From positions 1-64,000 of the forward strand of contig JAGVJN010000014.1 of NCBI GenBank assembly GCA_020051095.1: a stretch of DNA of 64,000 nt, read 5' to 3'. Each line of letters opens with the position of its first letter. Positions within the stretch are counted from its first letter, which is position 1. Both the position numbers and the translations under genes were made by a program. Positions 27,726 to 36,227 of this stretch are shown here, in pieces. The notes beneath the pieces were generated by a model. That model searched no databases. It saw only the letters and a list, made by a program, of their open reading frames with translations, and was not told the DNA's origin. This stretch comes from Pseudomonadota bacterium. Its GTDB lineage: Bacteria > Pseudomonadota > Gammaproteobacteria > Legionellales > Legionellaceae.

Positions 27726-28163
27726 TTAGATTATCCGAATCAATAAACATAAATAATGATAGTCCTCTTCTGCGATCTGATCTTTATAAATTGGTAAAAG
27801 ATAGCTATTACCTGAACAATCAAACCGTATTACCAATAACCAGCCTAATTGACATATCAACGTTGCACTCTGATAACTTTTTTCCTTAGCGCCGTTTAAA
27901 ATTAACCACTTATCTTCTCGAGACAGGATCCTCAAAGGCAATTGGCTATCTTTTTTTCTGAGATGGATATAAAGGTAAAACAACAACCCTATTAACAACA
28001 GAGTTTTTGCAAACCAACTTATGGGTGAGAACAAAACAGCCATACTGGTCACCCCAAAAACACAGGCAATCAATTTTTTTTCAAGATTTGATTGCGTTAG
28101 TGTGATAGAGAGACAACACAAATTGGACACTATCTTGGTCTTCCTTATCGGTTGGTTGCTCAA
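27726..28163 (-). CDS. Small membrane protein, YgfX/CptA-like
   Basis: The reading frame gives 145 aa with two membrane segments (about 32-65) followed by a soluble C-terminal half containing LPLRILSREDKWLILNG. Size, topology and position immediately after sdhE match the YgfX (CptA) family of sdhE-linked proteins. The start is unclear: the first ATG lies 80 bp inside sdhE, and TTG codons near the sdhE stop (for example before IACVFG) could give a shorter protein. Assignment is by context and layout rather than strong motifs. Confidence 0.6.
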   Translation of the reverse strand: MSNQPIRKTKIVSNLCCLSITLTQSNLEKKLIACVFGVTSMAVLFSPISWFAKTLLLIGLLFYLYIHLRKKDSQLPLRILSREDKWLILNGAKEKSYQSATLICQLGWLLVIRFDCSGNSYLLPIYKDQIAEEDYHYLCLLIRII

Positions 28164-28347
28164 ATTCCATCAGCCAAGCATATAAATAACTATCTTGGTG
28201 ATGAAGAAGTTTTTCAAATTTTTCAAATTCGCCCTCTGTCATGGCATCTAAATGATGCTCAAGAATGTGGTTAAAAATAATATCTAATTCTAATAACCCT
28301 CGACGACATTGCCAGGCAATTTTTGCTTTCCGTTCTTTTGCGATCAT
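28081..28347 (-). CDS. sdhE: FAD assembly factor SdhE (YgfY)
   Basis: SdhE promotes covalent flavinylation of succinate dehydrogenase SdhA. The 88-aa helical protein has the family RGxxE motif in CRRGLLELD near the N-terminus and the LYAWLMEFEQP segment later. The E. coli protein is also 88 aa. The ygfX-like gene follows with overlap, as in enterobacteria, and ygfZ diverges from it, conserving the sdhE/ygfX/ygfZ neighbourhood. Confidence 0.93.
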   Translation of the reverse strand: MIAKERKAKIAWQCRRGLLELDIIFNHILEHHLDAMTEGEFEKFEKLLHHQDSYLYAWLMEFEQPTDKEDQDSVQFVLSLYHTNAIKS

Positions 28348-28398
28348 GGCTTACTCATACATTGATAGAAGGCAAATCCTACACTAAAATAGTCAACT

Positions 28399-28427
28399 TT
28401 GACAATGATTCGATTTACTTTTATAAG
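28399..28427 (+). promoter_or_regulatory. Sigma-70-type promoter for ygfZ
   Basis: TTGACA (28399-28404) and TATAAG (28422-28427) are separated by 17 bp, a near-consensus promoter. Transcription would start near 28434, leaving a leader of about 125 nt before the ATG of ygfZ that contains two short ORFs. Confidence 0.6.
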
Positions 28428-28469
28428 TTAAGCTTCTATGTCATTTCCTGTATTTTCCATCTGTCAGAC

Positions 28470-28563
28470 ATGGCGGGATGGTGCCCAAGGGGAAGATTAG
28501 GGATTGATGAATAGGAGGTATTATTTTATGTGTCGCACTTTATCCTTGAGACTTTTACTATGA
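28470..28563 (+). other. Leader with two small overlapping-signal ORFs before ygfZ
   Basis: Between the promoter and ygfZ are two tiny ORFs. The first (ATG 28470, 14 codons, MAGWCPRGRLGIDE) ends at TAG 28512-28514, which overlaps the strong AGGAGG at 28513-28518. That Shine-Dalgarno sequence lies 9 bp before the second ORF (ATG 28528, 11 codons, MCRTLSLRLLL, five leucines), whose TGA (28561-28563) overlaps the ygfZ ATG (28560-28562). This could be a coupling or attenuation arrangement, or chance. The AGGAGG could instead serve a GTG start of ygfZ at 28530. Confidence 0.35.
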
Positions 28564-29477
28564 AACAATATACCATTAACGATCGTGTTTATACCTATTC
28601 ATCCGATTTATCCTCTGAATTGGAAGTCAATTCCGATGAGACCTACTTGTGCCAACTTGATTACTTACACTGTATTTCTGTGAAGGGTGATAAAGCCGGA
28701 TCGTTTCTTCAAGGCCAATTGAGCTGTGATATTAATTCAATCGATAGCACGCATTATCGCACAGGGATGTTGTGCAGTCTGAAAGGCAGAATAATTGCTC
28801 TGATGGATGTTATCCATTGTCATGACTATCAATTAGTCATGGAAAAGGATATCACGGCAAGAACCCTGTCCGTGCTTGAAAAAGCAGCGCTTATTAGTCA
28901 TGTACAATTAAAGCCAAGCACTCGCTACTCCGTTTTAGGTGTCATTGGCACGGTTGAAAAAATTGATTTACCAATCACCCCTCCATTGAAATCAGATACA
29001 CTCAATCAAAACGAAGAAGCATGCCTCTATCGGATTGCTGAAAACATGCATATTCTCCTCCTACAAAATGAGGTTGCCGATATATTAATTAAAAACAAAC
29101 AAACGATGATGAAAGGTTCATTGCTTTGGCATTACTATTGTCTAAAAATCAATCGACCGGCAATCTATGGATGCACACAAGGACAATTTTTGCCCCACCG
29201 TCTAGACTTCCATTTGCAGCCAACTATGATCAGCCTGGAAAAGGGTTGCTTTCGTGGTCAGGAAATTATCGCTCGCACCCATTACCTTGCAAAATTGAAA
29301 CATGGCTATTTCACTTATGTGAGCCATTTACAACCTGAAACGTTAGATAAAATAATGCTAAATGATATAGAAATAGGTGAAGTGATTGACTGGTGTCCCA
29401 TGGGTGAAAATCAGTTCTTAATCGCCGCTAGTATTAAAAAGGAGGAAGTGGATCCCTTTTTAAAATCGCTTTCTTAG
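28560..29477 (+). CDS. ygfZ: Folate-binding protein YgfZ (Fe-S cluster maintenance)
   Basis: YgfZ is a GcvT-related folate-binding protein that supports certain iron-sulfur enzymes, including MiaB. The protein has the hallmark KGCFRGQEIIAR segment (KGCxxGQE), whose cysteine is essential in the family. I use the ATG at 28560 (305 aa). A GTG at 28530 would add ten residues and has a better-placed AGGAGG (11 bp), so the true start is uncertain. It converges on dnaQ. Confidence 0.9.
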   Translation: MKQYTINDRVYTYSSDLSSELEVNSDETYLCQLDYLHCISVKGDKAGSFLQGQLSCDINSIDSTHYRTGMLCSLKGRIIALMDVIHCHDYQLVMEKDITARTLSVLEKAALISHVQLKPSTRYSVLGVIGTVEKIDLPITPPLKSDTLNQNEEACLYRIAENMHILLLQNEVADILIKNKQTMMKGSLLWHYYCLKINRPAIYGCTQGQFLPHRLDFHLQPTMISLEKGCFRGQEIIARTHYLAKLKHGYFTYVSHLQPETLDKIMLNDIEIGEVIDWCPMGENQFLIAASIKKEEVDPFLKSLS

Positions 29478-29539
29478 TCTCTCAAGCACACTAAAGGCAA
29501 AGCTAAATACAGAAAGAAGTGATTCATGAGAATCTATTA

Positions 29540-30211
29540 TTATTCAAGCGAGGACATAAATTTGTCATGAGCCGCTTGTTCTTCATCTGTCGCTTTGATG
29601 ACAATGCCATTGTGAACAATCGCCGTTTTTTGGTCTGTCATACCATCGGTTGATTGACGGGGTTGCTCTGTCACCAACTGTTCAAAAAGACTTGTTTGAC
29701 CGCCCGTCATCGCCAGATAGACTGACGCCAAAATTTCAGCATCAAGTAAAGCACCATGTAATTGACGATTTGTATTATCAATATCGTAGCGTTTGCATAG
29801 CGCGTCTAGATTATTACGTTGCCCCGGATGTTTCTTTTTTGCAAGAACCAGTGTGTCGATAATCGAACAATATTTATGTAAATTTTTCTTCCATCCTACC
29901 TTTGCTAGCTCCATGTTAATGAAACCCACATCAAATGGTGCGTTGTGAATGATTAATTCACAACCGTTTATGAAAGACATAAATTCTTCGACAATGTCAG
30001 CAAATTTTGGTTTGTCGGCTAGAAATTCATTACTAATACCATGAACCTGAAATGCAGCATCCTCAACCGCTCGTTCAGGATTGATATAGCAGTGATAATG
30101 GCAACCGGTTATTTTTCGATCAACCACCTCAACACAACCTATCTCGATAATTCGATGCTCTTCAGGTGAGATGCCCGTTGTTTCAGTATCTAATACAATT
30201 TGCCTAGTCAT
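29540..30211 (-). CDS. dnaQ: DNA polymerase III epsilon subunit (proofreading exonuclease)
   Basis: DnaQ is the 3'-5' proofreading exonuclease of the replicative polymerase. The 223-aa protein has the DEDDh exonuclease motifs: ExoI LDTETTG, ExoII HNAPFDVGF, and ExoIII HGALLDAE (His and Asp). The C-terminal tail likely binds the polymerase subunit. It lies 9 bp after rnhA; in many gammaproteobacteria rnhA and dnaQ are adjacent but divergent, whereas here they are co-directional. Confidence 0.97.
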   Translation of the reverse strand: MTRQIVLDTETTGISPEEHRIIEIGCVEVVDRKITGCHYHCYINPERAVEDAAFQVHGISNEFLADKPKFADIVEEFMSFINGCELIIHNAPFDVGFINMELAKVGWKKNLHKYCSIIDTLVLAKKKHPGQRNNLDALCKRYDIDNTNRQLHGALLDAEILASVYLAMTGGQTSLFEQLVTEQPRQSTDGMTDQKTAIVHNGIVIKATDEEQAAHDKFMSSLE

Positions 30212-30220
30212 AATGGTAAT

Positions 30221-30655
30221 TTAATCACTCAAAGTTTTTATTGCGCTAGTTGCCAACCTATCTGCTCGTTCATTTTCAGGATGCCCTGCATGCCCTTTCA
30301 CCCAATGCCAATGGATATCATGTTTTTGTGCTAAGGTATCTAATTCTTGCCATAGATCGGCATTTTTCACAGGTTTGTTTTGCGCATTTCGCCATTGCTT
30401 TTGTTTCCAGGCATTCAGCCATTCCGTCATCCCTCGTCTCACGTACTGTGAATCAGTGTATACATCAACTCGACAGCTACGCTTTAGAGCCTGTAAGGCT
30501 TTAATCGCAGCCATTAATTCCATTCGATTATTGGTGGTTAATGCTTCAGCACCACTCAATTCCTTTTCATGATCTTTATAGCGTAAAATCGCGCCCCAAC
30601 CGCCCGGACCGGGATTACCTTGACAAGCACCGTCAGTATAAATTTCAATGGTCAT
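30221..30655 (-). CDS. rnhA: Ribonuclease HI
   Basis: The enzyme removes RNA from RNA-DNA hybrids. The 144-aa protein carries the DEDD active site: Asp8 in [11 protein letters not shown], Glu in NRMELMAAI, Asp in YTDSQYV and the C-terminal Asp in NERADRLA, plus the catalytic-loop histidine in [10 protein letters not shown]. Its ATG overlaps the stop of the upstream SDR gene in ATGA, so it is translated from a longer operon transcript. Confidence 0.98.
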   Translation of the reverse strand: MTIEIYTDGACQGNPGPGGWGAILRYKDHEKELSGAEALTTNNRMELMAAIKALQALKRSCRVDVYTDSQYVRRGMTEWLNAWKQKQWRNAQNKPVKNADLWQELDTLAQKHDIHWHWVKGHAGHPENERADRLATSAIKTLSD

Positions 30656-31458
30656 AAAAATATATCATCAAATGGTTCAATATTAGGGTTGATTGAGTAG
30701 GGTTTAAAATCAACGACTCCCGCATTGCGCAGAACCTCTTCGTCAATAAAAAAATGCCCCGTGATTAGCTTGGATGGTTGGGTTAATATCCAATGTACCG
30801 CATCGGCTACAATCGTTGGTTTTCGACTCGATTCATAAATTTCTTTTGGGAAATGGACGCGAACGGCATCGGTTGCGATTGTTGTCCTTGGCCAAAGCGA
30901 GTTCACTGCAATACCAAACGCGCTTAACTCTTCAGATAAACCGAGGGTGCACATGCTCATGCCATATTTGCTCATGGTGTAAGCCAAATGAGGGCCAAAC
31001 CATTTGGCATGCATAGTTAGCGGTGGAGAAAGTGTTAGAATATGCGGATTATTCGATTTTTTTAAATGCGGTATGGCATGCTTTGAGCACATATAGGTTG
31101 CTCTGACATTGACAGCATGCATTAAATCATAGCGTTTCATGTCCGTATCTAGCGTATTAGTTAAACTAATAGCACTTGCATTATTGACCAGACAGTCCAA
31201 CCCACCAAAATGCGATACGGTTTGTTCAATGGCATTTTTGACTTGATCTTCAAAGCGAACATCGCAAGTGATTGGTAATGCTTTGCCACCTGCGTCTTCA
31301 ATTTCTTTCGCAACCGTAAATATCGTACCCGCTAACGTTGGATGGGGTTTATCTGACTTTGCTGCGATAGCAATGTTTGCACCCTGTGCAGCAAATTTTA
31401 AAGCGATCTCACGCCCAATGCCTCGACTTGCGCCAGTTATCAATAATGTTTGAGTCAT
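30652..31458 (-). CDS. Short-chain dehydrogenase, HSDL2-like
   Basis: The 268-aa protein is an NAD(P)-dependent short-chain dehydrogenase with the cofactor motif TGASRGIG, the NNASA strand and the catalytic YTMSK (YxxxK). The [18 protein letters not shown] block resembles HSDL2-type enzymes, thought to act on lipid-related substrates; the true substrate is unknown. I start it at ATG 31458, which forms ATGA with the upstream ALDH stop, rather than at an upstream codon inside that gene. It is coupled to rnhA by another ATGA. Confidence 0.9.
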   Translation of the reverse strand: MTQTLLITGASRGIGREIALKFAAQGANIAIAAKSDKPHPTLAGTIFTVAKEIEDAGGKALPITCDVRFEDQVKNAIEQTVSHFGGLDCLVNNASAISLTNTLDTDMKRYDLMHAVNVRATYMCSKHAIPHLKKSNNPHILTLSPPLTMHAKWFGPHLAYTMSKYGMSMCTLGLSEELSAFGIAVNSLWPRTTIATDAVRVHFPKEIYESSRKPTIVADAVHWILTQPSKLITGHFFIDEEVLRNAGVVDFKPYSINPNIEPFDDIFL

Positions 31459-32867
31459 GCTTTGTCCTTGAATTTTAAACGTCCAATCCACTTGAGAAAT
31501 AGACGCATTAGTTTACCATATGGCGGATAAAGCCAGGAAGCAGGCGCGAGATTTCTCTGTATAAATATGGGTTTCAACATACTAAAACGATCAAACCCTT
31601 CTTGGCCATGATAACAGCCCATGCCGCTTTCACCAACCCCGCCAAACGGCAGGTCATCCACAGCAATATGCATGATAGTGTCATTAATCGTTAGGGCACC
31701 ACTCAGTTGTCGCTTGCTAACTAATTCAATTTCAGCCTTATTTTTACCAAAATAATACAAAGCAAGTGGGTTGCGGTGCTTATCAACATAAGAAACAGCT
31801 TGATCAAATGTTTCATAGCCAATCACCGGCAAGATGGGCCCAAAAATTTCTTCCTGCATCAATATCATATCATCAGAAGGATTCAACACTAACGTTAAGG
31901 GCATCTTCCTCAACTCATTGTTTATGTCACCCAAACAAATAACCGTGGCACCTTTTATCTTAGCATCCTCTAATAATCGAATTAATCGTTGAAAATGCGA
32001 TGGCGATATAATACTACTATAATGATCATTGTTGGGCATATTGGGGTAACGTTTATCAATAAATTCCCGCACTAACTGCTCAAATCGATTAGTAGCGCTA
32101 GTGGGCATTAGAACATAATCAGGGGCGATGCATGTTTGACCCGCATTAAAGCATTTACCCATTAATAGGCGATGAAGATAATGATCGGGACAGGAGGTTG
32201 ATATTAATGCAGGCGACTTCCCCCCCAGCTCTAAGGTGACCGGTGTTAAATTCTCACTTGCAGCACGCATTACTTGTCTACCCACCGTCGTTGATCCTGT
32301 GAATATTAAATGACCAAAGGGTAGACTTGCAAAACGTTTTCCTAATGTAACATCGCCATTAATCAAACAGACATCTTCTTTTGGAAAAGTTTTTTCAATG
32401 AGTGAGGCTATCAACTCGCCTGTTTTCGGTGTCAATTCAGAAAACTTAATCATAACACGGTTCCCAGCTGCCAATGCATATGCAGCTGGCACTAATGATA
32501 AATAAAGAGGATAATTCCAAGGTGATATGACGCCAACGACACCCAAAGCTTGGGGCTGGACATAAGCCTTGGCGGGTTGAAACAGGTAAGATACCTTTTT
32601 TCGTCTCGGTTTTGCCCACTTTTTCATATTTTTTAAGCAATATTTTATCGCTTTGAGTGTGGGGAATAACTCAAGGAAATATGTTTCTTTCGTTGACCGA
32701 TGTAAAAAATCACTGTTTATTGCAGCCGAGATATCCTCGGCATGCTCTTGGAGTAAATCAGCTAACCTACGCAAATAGTCCTGTCGAGTTGACAAAGGCA
32801 AATCACCTTGCTGACGCCAGGTTTTTACTGTCAGTTCAAACCGCTGTGCTAATTGTTCACAATCCAT
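31455..32867 (-). CDS. Aldehyde dehydrogenase (coniferyl-aldehyde-dehydrogenase-like)
   Basis: The 470-aa protein is an NAD(P)-dependent aldehyde dehydrogenase. It has the cofactor segments VISPWNYPLY and FTGSTTVGRQV, the general-base glutamate in LELGGKSP and the catalytic cysteine in FNAGQTCIAPDY. The VGESGMGCYHGQEGFDRFS C-terminal block and hydrophobic basic tail resemble coniferyl/long-chain aldehyde dehydrogenases that sit at membranes. With the SDR gene it suggests oxidation of a lipid-derived aldehyde or alcohol, but the substrate is not evident. Confidence 0.9.
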   Translation of the reverse strand: MDCEQLAQRFELTVKTWRQQGDLPLSTRQDYLRRLADLLQEHAEDISAAINSDFLHRSTKETYFLELFPTLKAIKYCLKNMKKWAKPRRKKVSYLFQPAKAYVQPQALGVVGVISPWNYPLYLSLVPAAYALAAGNRVMIKFSELTPKTGELIASLIEKTFPKEDVCLINGDVTLGKRFASLPFGHLIFTGSTTVGRQVMRAASENLTPVTLELGGKSPALISTSCPDHYLHRLLMGKCFNAGQTCIAPDYVLMPTSATNRFEQLVREFIDKRYPNMPNNDHYSSIISPSHFQRLIRLLEDAKIKGATVICLGDINNELRKMPLTLVLNPSDDMILMQEEIFGPILPVIGYETFDQAVSYVDKHRNPLALYYFGKNKAEIELVSKRQLSGALTINDTIMHIAVDDLPFGGVGESGMGCYHGQEGFDRFSMLKPIFIQRNLAPASWLYPPYGKLMRLFLKWIGRLKFKDKA

Positions 32868-32907
32868 ATGAAATTCCTAATGTTCGATTTTTTCCCAATC
32901 GCTAATT

Positions 32908-34428
32908 TTAATGTTGAACAATATTAGCATACTCTCCGGCAAGAACTGACTCTTTAATAATTGCAATATCCGGCGCGTGAACTCGGTCAACATCATAAAA
33001 CTTTACTTTGCTACGAATTAACTGATGCAGTTTTTGTGTTACTGGTGCCAGTTTATCAACATTAAGAAAATCTGCACCTTGTGCTGCAGATATTAATTCA
33101 ATCGCCACAATAGTAGCGGTATTATCAATCATCGAGCTGAGTCGAAGAGCAGCTGAGGTCGCCATCGAAACATGATCTTCTTGATTCGCTGAAGTGGGTA
33201 TACTATCGACCACATGGGGATGAGCAAGGGCCTTATTATCACTTGCACAGGCGGCCGCAGTCACTTGTGGCATCATAAACCCAGAGTTTAATCCATTATC
33301 TTTTACTAAAAAAGCAGGCAGTCCACTGAATTTCTCATCAATTAGTAATGCAATTCTTCTTTCGGATAAAGAACCGATTTCTGCAATCGACAAAGCTAAA
33401 TTATCAGCCATCATCGCTATCATTTCACCATGAAAGTTTCCACCCGATATGATATCTTCATCTTTTGCAAACACTAAGGGATTATCCGATACGCTATTCA
33501 TTTCCACCGTTAATGTTTCTTTCACCCAATTTATTTGGTGTAATATCGCGCCCATGACTTGTGGTTGACATCGTATTGAATATGGGTTTTGTACGGGTTT
33601 GTTTAAACTCGCCTGATCTCGATTGACTTGGCTACCCTGAAAAATTTGGCGAAACAATGTTGCTACTTGAATTTGCGCCGCATGCCCCTTGACCTGCTGA
33701 ATTCTGTCATCAAATGGAACTAAACATGCGGACATGGCTTCTGTCGTTAAGCTACCAGCAAGAATTGCCGCATGAAACACCACTTCCGTTTGCCATAACG
33801 CATTTAAAGCAATCGCTTGGGAAACTTGTAAGCCATTCACGAGCGCCAACCCCTCTTTTGGCTCTAATGTTAATGGAGCCAAACCAAATTTATTAAGCCC
33901 ATCAACAGCAGTCAGCACATCATTCTTGTAATTAAAGTAACCTTCACCGATTAATGGCAGCGACATATGTGCTAAGGGCACTAGATCACCCGAGGCGCCA
34001 ACAGATCCCTTTTCAGGAATAATCGGCAAAAGTTGGCTGTTATAAAAGAATATAAGCCGCTCTATTAGCTCAACTCGCACACCCGAATATCCCATAGATA
34101 AGCTATTGATTTTCAATAATAAGATCATCCGTGTTATACGCTTAGAGAGTGCAGGACCAATGCCGCAAGCATGGGAAACCAAAGCATGGTATTGTAATGT
34201 GTGCAACTTTTCTTCGGATATAATGCGATTTGCTAATAACCCCAGACCGGTATTAATCCCATAGACCACCTGCTTTTTAGCAACGATCTTTTCAACAACA
34301 GCCCTGGATAAATTGATGTCAGCAACAGCGGAAGGCTCCAATGCTATCTGAATTGTCTCGTTATCAACTAAATAGTTGCATTCATCCCAACTTAAATGCC
34401 CAGGCTTAAGATAAAATATTTTGGACAT
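32908..34428 (-). CDS. hutH: Histidine ammonia-lyase
   Basis: The enzyme deaminates histidine to urocanate. The 506-aa protein has the sequence GSVGASGDLVPLAH in which Ala145-Ser146-Gly147 form the MIO prosthetic group, plus the downstream QDEHVS-like loop QEDHVSMA. An AGGAG lies about 8 bp before the ATG. It follows hutU by 11 bp. hutI and hutG, needed to finish conversion to glutamate, are not in the window. Confidence 0.98.
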   Translation of the reverse strand: MSKIFYLKPGHLSWDECNYLVDNETIQIALEPSAVADINLSRAVVEKIVAKKQVVYGINTGLGLLANRIISEEKLHTLQYHALVSHACGIGPALSKRITRMILLLKINSLSMGYSGVRVELIERLIFFYNSQLLPIIPEKGSVGASGDLVPLAHMSLPLIGEGYFNYKNDVLTAVDGLNKFGLAPLTLEPKEGLALVNGLQVSQAIALNALWQTEVVFHAAILAGSLTTEAMSACLVPFDDRIQQVKGHAAQIQVATLFRQIFQGSQVNRDQASLNKPVQNPYSIRCQPQVMGAILHQINWVKETLTVEMNSVSDNPLVFAKDEDIISGGNFHGEMIAMMADNLALSIAEIGSLSERRIALLIDEKFSGLPAFLVKDNGLNSGFMMPQVTAAACASDNKALAHPHVVDSIPTSANQEDHVSMATSAALRLSSMIDNTATIVAIELISAAQGADFLNVDKLAPVTQKLHQLIRSKVKFYDVDRVHAPDIAIIKESVLAGEYANIVQH

Positions 34429-34439
34429 GGCAAAAACTC

Positions 34440-36080
34440 CTAATCAATCATAGGTAACCATAGTTTATTCTTTTTGGCGCAATTAATTGCCAAGTCATAC
34501 CCCGCATCTGCATGTCGCATCACACCAGTAGCTGGATCATGATGCAAAACGCGTTTTAACCTTTGTTCCGCTTCAGGTGTGCCATCTGCAACAATGACCA
34601 TACCAGCATGCTGAGAATAGCCCATGCCTACACCACCGCCATGGTGGATGCTCACCCATGTTGCACCACTAGCGCAATTTAATAGTGCATTCAACAATGG
34701 CCAATCTGAGACAGCATCCGAGCCATCTCTCATGCCCTCGGTTTCTCGATTTGGGCTTGCCACTGAGCCCGAATCAAGGTGGTCTCGTCCTATGACAATA
34801 GGCGCTTTTAACTCGCCACGCCGCACCATGTCATTAAAGGCAACACCGATTTTTGCTCGATGTTCCAATCCAAGCCAGCATATTCGCGATGGCAGTCCTT
34901 GAAACTGGATTTTCTCTTTTGCTTTATCCAACCATTGATGGAGGTGGACATCATCCGGAATGAGCTCTTTAACTTTTGCATCCGTTGCAAAAATGTCATC
35001 CGCTTCGCCCGATAAAGCAACCCAGCGAAAAGGGCCGATGCCTTCACAAAACAAGGGGCGGATAAATTCAAGTACAAACCCTGGAATATCAAAGGCGTTT
35101 TTAACGCCATGATTAAACGCTTCCTGTCTAATATTATTTCCATAATCAAACACGGGTATACCCATTTTTTGAAAGGCTAACATGGCTTTTACTTGGTTTG
35201 CCATCGATTGACGGGCAAGGGTGATATATTGGTTCGGCTCTTTAACGCGAAGAATAGCCGCCTTTTCCATAGTATACCCTTGAGGGATATAACCATTCAG
35301 CGGGTCATGAGCAGACGTTTGATCGGTGACCGCATCCGGTATAATCTTTTGGTCGAGAAGCTGTTGATAGACGTCAGCAGCATTGCCCAATAAGCCAACG
35401 GAAATTGGTTTTTTCTTTTCACAAGCGCTTTGGATGAGCGCATAAGCTTCGGATAAGGAATCAACTTTGTAGTCCAAATAACCTGTATCTAGGCGTTTTT
35501 GGATACGTTGTGGATCACATTCAACAGCCAGCATCGATGCACCAGCCATGACAGCAGCAAGCGGTTGAGCCCCACCCATGCCACCTAACCCACCCGTTAA
35601 AATCCATCGCCCTTCCCAGCTGCCTTGATAATATTTTGTTGCACAAGCCATAAAAGTTTCATATGTCCCCTGCACAATCCCTTGGGAACCGATATAAATC
35701 CAACTTCCGGCAGTCATCTGGCCGTACATCATTAACCCAGCTTTATCTAATTGATGAAAATGCTCCCAGTTTGCCCAATGAGGAACAAGATTTGAATTAG
35801 CGATGAGTACGCGAGGGGCGTCTTGATGTGTCTCAAAAACGCCAACCGGTTTACCCGACTGAACAAGCAATGTTTGAGTAGGCGTTAATGATTCAAGGAC
35901 ATCTAATATTTTTTTCAAACACGCTTGATTTCTAGCTGCCTTGCCAAGTCCGCCATACACAATTAGTTCATCTGGGTTTTCTGCGACTTCAGGATTTAAA
36001 TTATTACAAAGCATGCGTATTGCTGCTTCTGTTTGCCAACAACTCGCAACGCGATCACTACCTGTTCGTGCTTTAATCAC
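34440..36080 (-). CDS. hutU: Urocanate hydratase
   Basis: Urocanase uses NAD as an electrophile to hydrate urocanate to imidazolone propionate, step two of histidine breakdown. The 546-aa protein contains [13 protein letters not shown] (NAD binding), the conserved [11 protein letters not shown] block and the C-terminal [17 protein letters not shown]. The start appears to be GTG at 36080, with AAGGA about 8 bp upstream; the sequence matches the family N-terminus closely from there. hutH is downstream. Confidence 0.98.
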   Translation of the reverse strand: MIKARTGSDRVASCWQTEAAIRMLCNNLNPEVAENPDELIVYGGLGKAARNQACLKKILDVLESLTPTQTLLVQSGKPVGVFETHQDAPRVLIANSNLVPHWANWEHFHQLDKAGLMMYGQMTAGSWIYIGSQGIVQGTYETFMACATKYYQGSWEGRWILTGGLGGMGGAQPLAAVMAGASMLAVECDPQRIQKRLDTGYLDYKVDSLSEAYALIQSACEKKKPISVGLLGNAADVYQQLLDQKIIPDAVTDQTSAHDPLNGYIPQGYTMEKAAILRVKEPNQYITLARQSMANQVKAMLAFQKMGIPVFDYGNNIRQEAFNHGVKNAFDIPGFVLEFIRPLFCEGIGPFRWVALSGEADDIFATDAKVKELIPDDVHLHQWLDKAKEKIQFQGLPSRICWLGLEHRAKIGVAFNDMVRRGELKAPIVIGRDHLDSGSVASPNRETEGMRDGSDAVSDWPLLNALLNCASGATWVSIHHGGGVGMGYSQHAGMVIVADGTPEAEQRLKRVLHHDPATGVMRHADAGYDLAINCAKKNKLWLPMID

Positions 36081-36114
36081 AGCTTAATCCTTGTCCATAT
36101 TGATTTCGGTTAAT

Positions 36115-36142
36115 TATACCCAAGAATGTTTAAAATGCTAGG
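36115..36142 (+). repeat. Diverged solitary arm of the 55333-55498 palindrome family
   Basis: This 28-bp stretch, beginning TATACCC and containing AAAATGC, matches 21 of 28 positions with the left arm (plus one base) of the perfect palindrome at 55333-55498. No inverted partner is visible nearby, so it may be a decayed fragment. The match could be chance in AT-rich sequence. Confidence 0.3.
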
Positions 36143-36165
36143 GCACGCTCTCATTCCATAATTAT

Positions 36166-36194
36166 TTCATTTTCAACCGTTAAAATGATATAAT
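36166..36194 (+). promoter_or_regulatory. Putative promoter for the POT transporter
   Basis: A perfect -10 hexamer TATAAT (36189-36194) has TTCATT (36166-36171) 17 bp upstream as a weak -35. Transcription would start about 25 bp before the ATG at 36228. Confidence 0.4.
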
Positions 36195-36227
36195 AATGGC
36201 CATCAATTGCTTTCTATAGACAGGTTT

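Noticed and set aside
36081-36227. Divergent gap as an attachment site or origin
   Set aside because: Only a promoter-like TATAAT and a weak repeat fragment are visible; no integrase, no DnaA-box cluster.
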